Source of the DNA: Drosophila miranda
Taxonomy: Eukaryota > Arthropoda > Insecta > Diptera > Drosophilidae
DNA length: 64,000 nt
NCBI RefSeq assembly: GCF_003369915.1
Contig: NW_022881614.1
Location: 17,462,336 to 17,526,335, forward strand
Direction: 5' to 3'
Each line of letters begins with the position of its first letter. The first letter of the stretch is position 1. Made by a program: the position numbers and the translations under genes. The notes beneath the pieces are model-generated. The model saw only the letters and a program-made list of their open reading frames with translations. It was not told the DNA's origin and did no database searches. Shown piece after piece: positions 56,295 through 64,000 of the stretch.

Positions 56295-58178
56295 ATGGAA
56301 ACTGTTGTGGCTTTCAACAATGAGGTAAGTCCGAGGCAGGGCAGCCGCCGCTTGCTGATTGCGTGAGAAAAACTCGCTGCAAAGTACGCAAATTGTTTAA
56401 AGCGTGGTGGTTATACAACGCCAACCACTGATCCGATGCAATTGTTACAGTGAATATGTGCATACACAAAAAATAGTTATTTCTAGGCAATGCCACAAAT
56501 TTGTTCGTACAAGCGCAGCACAGCGCCGCCCAGGGTTGCATGTTGCCTTGCCCGTGATACCGTGTACTCGATTGCGATAACCACAACCCCATGCCCACTT
56601 GTTCTTCCCATTCTGTCCTTTGCAGCTCTCCGGACTCTATGACAGCCGACCGCCCATATCCAAGGCCAAAATGGCCGCAATTACGAAGTCAGCAATGCGA
56701 GCCATCAAGTTCTATAAGCATGTCGTCCAGAGCGTGGAGAAGTTCATATTGAAGTGAAAGCCGGAGTACAAGGTGCCGGGCCTGTATGTTATCGACTCGA
56801 TTGTGCGTCAATCGCGCCACCAGTACGGGCCCGAGAAGGATGTATTCGCCCCCCGCTTCCAGCGAATCCTCACAGAGACCTTTGCCAATCTCTTCCGCTG
56901 TGCTCCCGAAGATAAGAGCCGCATCATTCGCGTCCTCAATCTCTGGCAGAAGAACAATGTCTTCAAGTCGGACGTCATCCAACCCATCTTCGATCTGGCC
57001 GACCCCAACCACCCCATTTACCATCAAATGCAAATGCAAATGGGCGGTGGAGCCGGACCCGGTGGCAATGTGGGGCCTGGTCCCAGCAGCAGTGGCGCCC
57101 TTAGTCTGGCCGATATCTCCAGTGGGCCTAATGGACTCAACACCTCTGGATTGAGCAACATGGACCTGAGCATGAACAGTGGCGCGGGAGACGACAAAAT
57201 GGGCGGGGTGCCCGATTTATCGGTGAGTTGTTGATTCGGCACCGCGGATGTTGGGCTTGGAGAACACACTCCACACAACATACATACTAACCGAATCCGA
57301 ATGGGTATCCTGTATCCTTTGTGTATCCCTTAACGCATACTAACTCGCAATCTCTTCCAATCGTTGTTGTTCCGCTGTCTCTTGCTTCATGTCTTGCCAA
57401 CCAACATCTTTCGGCCTCGTACACGCAAACACACGAAACACCCCAGATGGGTCATGAGAAATCCTACGGTGGCGGGGTCAGCAGTAGCAGCTTAAAGCGT
57501 CATCATTCGGATCAGCATTATATGAAGCGTCAATCGGGATCGTCCAGCAAGTCGCATCATCACAAATATAGCAAGACCTCGCACGAAATCGACTACGATG
57601 TGCGCTCGATCATGGACGACGAGGAGGACAACATGCAGCGGATGATGGCCGATGATCATCATCATCATCATGGCCATCACTGCATGGGCGACGACTCGCC
57701 CCCTACTTCATCCAATCTGCTAGACGTATGGCCGAATCCCAATCGATCTCATTCGCTTTTTTGTTTAGTTTTAATTTCTTGTATTAACACTGCCCGCTCT
57801 CTTTTGCGATCTGTTTTGCTTAATCCCTGGTTGGTCTTTTGCAGAACAACAATCTCAAACAACTGCTCAACGATCCGAATGTGCTGCGACAGCTGCAGAC
57901 ACTGCAGAATTTCCAGAAGTTCAAGCAACAGGAGGAAAACCAAAAGATGCGCTACCAGGACTATGCCCTCCAACAGCATTTGCAGATCGTGTTGAAGGTA
58001 TCGTATATCGTTTATCCCTGGGTTACATTCCCTGGTAATCTGTAATCCAATCCAGGGCACTGCTGGCATGCCCCCTGCGATGGGAATGGGCATGGGCATG
58101 GGCATGAACCTCAACCACAGTGACGGGCAGGACATGAACAAGGACGTGGAGTTCATATCGGAGCAGCAGTCGATTGAG
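56295..58178 (+). pseudogene. CG4266: CG4266 (SCAF4/8-type) copy 3, 5' part only
   Basis: Exons 56295-56324 (donor GTAAGT), 56626-57222, 57447-57725, 57845-57997 and 58056-58178. All have lengths that keep the frame, unlike copy 1, and the CID domain is complete in sequence. Codon 54 is still TGA (56755-56757), exactly as in copy 1, where Cys is conserved in animals. No later exons (RRM) follow; the region after exon 5 runs into the array spacer. If the TGA were read through, the CID plus the His- and Met/Gly-rich parts could be made; otherwise only 53 residues. Confidence 0.85.
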
Positions 58179-59330
58179 GTATACCACCGAATCTATTACT
58201 TTCTTTCTATCTTAGTTGTTTGTTTCGGCCTCGTGTATCTTTTCGATCCCCCCACCCCCACGGGAGGACTGCATTGTTGTCGGTTGCGTGAGTCGAAAGC
58301 ATACACGAGTCGCCCACTCAACCTGCTCATGTTGTTGTTCCTATCGCGAAGATACATACACACAAAGAAACACTCCCGGAGTGGAGCGGAACGGACTGTG
58401 CTGACGTGCAGGTGAAGGTGCAGTTGAGTTTGAGTTTGTCCGCAAGAAGCGCCCAAAATGTTGTTATAACCGAGCGGAGCCGAGCGTAGCGGTCTAGGAT
58501 TGTCTCCAATTTAAAATTAAGCTCTAACTATATCTGCGATAAAATTAAACTCTTTAAGCAATAACTTTACCACAATATGGCTCAACAATTGGTTCCACCC
58601 TACCCTCGATGGGCTGAGGGACGTTATTGAGCCATAAGTAGATACGATACTATTTTTGCCACCAAAAGTAAAAAATAATACTACCCTTGCCTTGCCTTGT
58701 CTTAAAGAGCGAAAAATCATTGAAAAACACTGCAAATATTTAAGATCAGAGCCTAAGAAACGAATAGTTGATTTAAAGATTTAAAGATTAAAGATATGTT
58801 GTACAATATATGACAAAAAAGAGAAGAGAAGCCAAAGGTAAGGTTTTTAAGAAAAACATTGTCCGGCGGACCCGCACCCGATGCTATAACAACGTTCTCC
58901 TAAATTTGTAAACCATTCAAAACAAAGAATCAAAAACTTGCTCGAAAACGCAAAATGCTAACGAAATGTCAAGAATCGTCGAATCGAACCACACGTCAAC
59001 ACACGCCAGAGAATGCAGTTTTTTGCAAACTCCAAAAATGCTAAAGAAAATTGCATAGAAACCAAAAATTAAATAGTCCGCAAATGCCGGCAACCGTAAA
59101 ACCTATGCATGGATATAATGATATTGCGTGTGCAGTGTACACCAATACAATACAATAATCTGGACCCTCAAGAGAAAGAGCAACCAAACTCTGAAAACGA
59201 AAAAAGCATACGATCACATATTTTTTTGAAATATAGTTTTTGATTTTGTCTGTTCGCTCTGCGTTACGTTACATGTTTGAGCTGGCGTATACCGTATGTT
59301 TACGGTATATCGGTATATAATTAGTATAGA
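58179..59330. repeat. CG4266 intron remnant and array spacer, copy 3
   Basis: 58179-58428 is shared with copy 2. From 58429 it is the common spacer, lacking about 16 bp (TTTGGTAAGTG) near 58893 compared with copy 1. Confidence 0.8.
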
Positions 59331-59789
59331 AATCCAATCAATGCAAGTATTTAGAATATGCCAGTCAAGTTGAAAATTGATTCATCAATCATATAAATTT
59401 ATGTGGGTATGGCTAAATGTTCCATATAGCTGGTAATATTCGATCGAAGATCAAAATTGAACAATAGGAACAACTATCCTCTTTCGTTTTTTTTTGTTCG
59501 ACCATTTTCGTTAAAACCTCTTTTTACGCAAAACGCAATAAAAGCAAGTGATTAAAATAAACCAATCAATTAGAAAATAGATTCACTAATCGGATAAAAT
59601 TATGTGGTCATGGCTAAATGTTCTATATAGCTGATAATATTCCACGGATTATCAAAAACGAGGAATATGTAAAACAGAACTTAAATTCGTCAGTATATTT
59701 ACGGTATATTTTTAAAATCTGACAGTATATTTTGGTATATTTCTGAGGGTCCGACGGTATATTTTAACGATAAGTCCGCGGTCACACTG
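59331..59789 (+). promoter_or_regulatory. Upstream repeat and promoter of Nup133 copy 3
   Basis: Two repeat units, then motif 6 near 59690 (with an extra ACGGTATATTT compared with copies 1 and 2) and motif 1 CGGTCACACTG at 59779-59789. Confidence 0.7.
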
Positions 59790-59929
59790 CTGAGTAAAAC
59801 CTTTAAAAAAATATAATTTTTATTTCGTCAAACCTGAGCAAAAAAAAACATACATTTGCTCCTTATCAATAGGATAGTACTCATAGTACCCATAGCAATA
59901 ATATTCAAAACAAAGTAAAGGAAAGAAAC

Positions 59930-60353
59930 ATGAAAAAGCAGCTATACGGAACTCCGCGGGAGTCATCGCCAGGATTCCGCCGGCTATGTGCAGACAGCAC
60001 GCAAAAGTATTTTTTTGGCGGGAACTCGAACTGCTCTACACCTTCAGGGAGTTTTGAAAAAAACTGCCCTGCACAAGAGGTAACTAACAGGAGTGTCTCG
60101 CCTATTTAAAGACGATTTCAAACACTTTTTCCCAACAGCCGGCATAGTTTGTCCGGGCGATCTACCCAATCGATACCCGGCATCCGGACGGACTACAATG
60201 TTGTGGAGAGCTTTGGTTTTCCCCTGCCCGTCGTAGTGAACGAGGCCTTGACCTTTGTGGGATCTGCTGCAGGAGCCGTTTCTGCAAATGTTGCCCAAAA
60301 TGGCTGGGCTTGGGTACGGGCATAAGCACGGATCGAAAAATGATTTGGCTGGG
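59930..60353 (+). pseudogene. Nup133: Nup133 copy 3, exons 1-2 stub
   Basis: Exon 1 has one extra T (GAGTTTTGAA versus GAGTTTGAA in copy 2), shifting the frame. Exon 2 (from CCGGCATAGT) encodes DYNVVESFGFPLPVVVNEAL. The copy ends inside intron 2 at GATTTGGCTGGG, where an LTR begins. Confidence 0.88.
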
Positions 60354-61216
60354 TGTTCCAGTCCCACCTGAACGATAGGTGGCCAGGGCTGAGGGCGACG
60401 CGCCATCTAGCGGAAGTCCAGGGAGGCACGAAGGTGTATGCGGTCATCGGGGGGAGCTGGAGCCGTACTGGGGATATAAGTAATAGAATAGGATTAGTTA
60501 TATGTATTAGTAAGGGAAAAAGGGGATAAATAGGAGTGAAAATATTATAAAACGTGGATTGGATTATGGAAATTGTGGAGCGTGGACGGAAGAGTTACGT
60601 CGAATTTTGAAATTTTGTGCTTAAAACAGAAAGTTTGAAGTGAGTACAGAAAAAGTGGGCGAGAAAATAGGTTGTAATGCAGAAAATTTTACTCACAGCC
60701 GGCAAGGAATATAGCCACCAGAACCGGGCCAGAAGGTTTCCTGGAGAGGAACACTAGAGTTCGAGAAAGTCGACTGCAGAGAAGAAGACTTTCCAACGTG
60801 AACCTGAGTGAGTTCGTTCCAGTTGCGCGTGTGTGAGTCAAGTAGCGCGGGACGTGTGAAGGGGGAGGGTGAAAGAGGACGATTTAGCTGCCAGGGCGAT
60901 TCTAGCCACACCGCACGATCGTTGCATCGCCTTCCAGTGCGTGCCACACGTTTGGTCTCATTCACCACGTAAAAACCCGAAACCCTATTCACACACACAC
61001 ACGCGCACACGTATAAACGGACCTATATAAATTTAGGGCTGACCGGCCACGGCCAGCGATCGCCCGCGTCGTTTGCACTTAAAGGAAAAAAAACATAATC
61101 CGCACTCCAAACACCGTTCCACATTAAATGTTATTTTGTTCCGTGTGTTGTCCTTTATTTAGTATTTAATATTAGAGTAAACCGCTTAACGGTTGGCCAT
61201 TGAACTAAATATGTAA
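60354..61216 (+). repeat. LTR of the Osvaldo-like element in Nup133 intron 2
   Basis: At least 863 bp, starting TGTTCCAGTCCC. Its first 117 bp equal 55342-55458. TATATAAA at 61024-61031 could be the LTR promoter. It is cut by Helitron 4, so the true 3' end and any PBS are not visible. Confidence 0.7.
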
Positions 61217-62276
61217 CGAGGGGGAACGTTGTGAGTTGCTGCGGAGACCGCAACTCTACAGTTATACCCGATACTAAGTCAGTAGGAGAGAGAGCCACTC
61301 CGGCAGACGCCGCTAATATTAAACGACACGACAAGGAGTGCGTGCGAGAGAGACAGAAAATCAGTCTGAGCGTGACGTCGGGCGCTGCGTAGCCAGTGCA
61401 AATTGATTTGTTCCTTTTGGCTATAAAAATGATCTGATCTGATCCAGATTCAGCAATCTGATATATATGATCATTGTCTATGATTCTGCGTTTTTAGTTT
61501 TCTCGTATCCTCAATATTGTGGATGCAACAGATTTTCGTCCTTTGAGGGGGCGGAAAGGGGTGGGGCGAAATTTTGAGATATACGTTTTATAGTGAGATC
61601 TAACAGGAGTGCGGATACCAAATTTGGTTACTCTAGCCTTAATAGTCTCTGAGATTTGTGAATATCCCCAGATTTTCATCCTTTGCGGGGGCGGAAGGGG
61701 GTGTGGCGAAATTTTGAAACAAATTCGTCTCGGTCCGATATATTAGGAGTGTGGATACCAAATTTGGTTGCTCTAGCTTTTATAGTCTCTGAGATCTAGG
61801 CGCTAATCATTTACTCTAAGCGAGAAAAAATGAAATTGTTTTCTTGATTCTGGCTATAATAATTATACGATCTGGTGCAGATTTTTTGCACTCTAGAAGA
61901 TATAGTCATCTTCTACGATTCTGCGTTTTTAGTTTTCTCGTATCGTCGAAATTGTGGATGCCACAGATTTTCGTCCTTTGTGGGGGCGGAAGTGGGCGGG
62001 GCAAAGTTTTGAAATATTCTTGTAGCAGTGACATATAACAGAAGTCTGGATCCAAAACATCGTTGCTCTCGCTCTTATAGTCTTTGAGCACTAGGCGCTG
62101 AAGGGGAAGGACAGACGGACGGACGGACAGACAGACATGGCTCAATCGACTCGGCTATTGATGCTGATCAAGAATATATATACTTTATGGGGTCGAAAAC
62201 GATTCCTTTTGGACGTTACACACATCCACTTTTACCACAAATCTAATAAACCCCAATACTCATTTTGAGTATCGGG
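61217..62276 (-). mobile_element. DINE-1/ISY-like Helitron 4
   Basis: Minus orientation: on the plus strand it starts CGAGGGGG with the hairpin GTTGCTGCGGAGACCGCAAC and ends at ...GAGTATCGGG. It contains the GTCY tract (as GGAC repeats at 62108-62138). Its 5' end meets the array spacer at 62280. Confidence 0.75.
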
Positions 62277-63253
62277 TATAAAAAGAGAAGAGAAGCCAAA
62301 GGTAAGGTTTTTAAGAAAAACATTGTCCGGCGGACCCGCACCCGATGCTATAACAACGTTCCCCTAAATTTGTAAACCATTCAAAACAAAGAATCAAAAA
62401 CTCGCTCGAAAACGCAAAATGATAACGAAATGTCAAGAATCGTCGAATCGAACCACACGTCAACACACGCCAGAGAATGCAGTTTTTTGCAAACTTCAAA
62501 AATGCTAAAGAAAATTGCATAGAAACCAAAAATTAAATAGTCCGCAAATGCCGGCAACCGTAAAACCTATGCATGGATATAATGATATTGCGTGTGCAGT
62601 GTACACCAATACAATACAATAATCTGGACCCTCAAGAGAAAGAGCAACCAAACTCTGAAAACGAAAAAAGCATACGATCACATATTTTTTTGAAATATAG
62701 TTTTTGATTTTGTCTGTTCGCTCTGCGTTACGTTACATGTTTGAGCTGGCGTATACCGTATGTTTACGGTATATCGGTATATAATTAGTATAGAAATCCA
62801 ATAAATGCAAGTATTTAGAATATGCCAGTCAAGTTGAAAATTGATTCATCAATCATATAAATTTATGTGGGTATGGCTAAATGTTCCATATAGCTGGTAA
62901 TATTCGATCGAAGATCAAAATTGAACAATAGGAACAACTATCCTCTTTCGTTTTTTTTTGTTCGACCATTTTCGTTAAAACCTCTTTTTACGCAAAACGC
63001 AATAAAAGCAAGTGATTAAAATAAACCAATCAATTAGAAAATAGATTCACTAATCGGATAAAATTATGTGGGCATGGCTAAATGTTCTATATAGCTGATA
63101 ATATTCCACGGATTATCAAAAACGAGGAATATGTAAAACAGAACTTAAATTCGTCAGTATATTTACGGTATATTTTTAAAATCTGACAGTATATTTTGGT
63201 ATATTTCTGAGGGTCCGACGGTATATTTTAACGATAAGTCCGCGGTCACACTG
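62277..63253. repeat. Array spacer, upstream repeat and promoter of Nup133 copy 4
   Basis: Matches 58816-59789 at an offset of about 3.46 kb. Motif 1 CGGTCACACTG is at 63243-63253. Confidence 0.8.
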
Positions 63254-63389
63254 CTGAGTAAAACCTTTAAAAAAATATAATATTTATTTCGTCAAACCTG
63301 AGCAAAAAAAAAATACATTTGCTCATCACTAGGATAGTACTCATAGTACCCATAGCAATAATATTCAAAACAAAGTAAAGGAAAGAAAC

Positions 63390-63813
63390 ATGAAAAAGCA
63401 GCTATACGGAACTCCGCGGGAGTCATCGCCAGGATTCCGCCGGCTATGTGCAGACAGCACGCAAAAGTATTTTTTTGGCGGGAACTCGAACTGCTCTACA
63501 CCTTCAGGGAGTTTTGAAAAAAACTGCCCTGCACAAGAGGTAACTAACAGGAGTGTCTCGCCTATTTAAAGACGATTTCAACAACTTTTTCCCAACAGCC
63601 GGCATAGTTTGTCCGGGCGATCTACCCAATCGATACCCGGCATCCGGTCGGACTACAATGTTGTGGAGAGCTTTGCTTTTCCCCTGCCCGTCGTAGTGAA
63701 CGAGGCCTTGACCTTTGTGGGATCTGCTGCAGGAGCCGTTTCTGCGAATGTTGCCCAAAATGGCTGGGCTTGGGTACGGGCATAAGCACGGATCGAAAAA
63801 TGATTTGGCTGAG
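63390..63813 (+). pseudogene. Nup133: Nup133 copy 4, exons 1-2 stub
   Basis: It shares the extra T in exon 1 and the intron 2/LTR junction with copy 3, so the two are duplicates of one stub rather than independent truncations. Confidence 0.88.
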
Positions 63814-64000
63814 TGTTCCAGTCCCACCTGAACGATAGGTGGCCAGGGCTGAGGGCGACGCGCCATCTAGCGGAAGTCCAGGGAGGCTCGATGGTGTATG
63901 CGGTCATCGGGGGAGCTGGAGCCGTACTGGGGATATAAGTAATAGAATAGGATTAGTTATATGTATTAGTAAGGGAAAAAGGGGATAAATAGGAGTGAAA
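63814..64000 (+). repeat. LTR of the Osvaldo-like element, second array copy (continues past the window)
   Basis: Matches 60354 onward with few differences. Confidence 0.8.

Overview
The window looks like heterochromatic or Y-like DNA from a Drosophila genome, most plausibly of the obscura group (D. pseudoobscura, D. miranda and relatives). The evidence is fly-type short introns, Drosophila core-promoter motifs 1 and 6, a LOA/Bilbo-type LINE, DINE-1-like Helitrons carrying GTCY microsatellites, a P-element-like MITE, and retroelements primed by tRNA-Lys. Species and chromosome cannot be fixed from this sequence alone. A repeat-swollen neo-Y or Y would fit the mix of broken gene copies and nested transposons, but that is inference.

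Left part (1-14.9 kb): a LINE 3' end stops just before an intact LSm1 gene. LSm1 converges on an intact MADF/BESS gene. A decayed prominin-like gene follows; its upstream region is split from its body by a 7.45-kb errantivirus-type gypsy element (531-bp LTRs, TSD TGCA). An inverted partial copy of the prominin 5' end lies downstream.

Middle and right part (14.9-64 kb): an array built from two unrelated host genes, Nup133 (Y-complex nucleoporin) and the 5' part of a SCAF4/8-type CTD-interaction-domain gene (fly CG4266). In order it holds Nup133 copy 1 (full length), CG4266 copy 1, Nup133 copy 2 (promoter split by a LOA LINE, exon 7 split by a non-autonomous LTR element, and its tail fused to CG4266 exons 4-5), a nest of BEL, gypsy and Helitron fragments, the Nup133 3' flank with CG4266 copy 3, and two exon 1-2 stubs of Nup133 (copies 3 and 4). 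The stubs end at the same LTR junction and sit in a tandem repeat of about 3.46 kb that runs off the window.

The two genes have homologous upstream regions: two diverged repeat units of about 160-200 bp followed by motif 6 and motif 1. Both full CG4266 copies share one nonsense codon. Nup133 copy 1 carries 14 apparent single-base deletions, all in G or C runs, so assembly error must be excluded before it is called dead. No CRISPR array, tRNA or rRNA gene was recognised.
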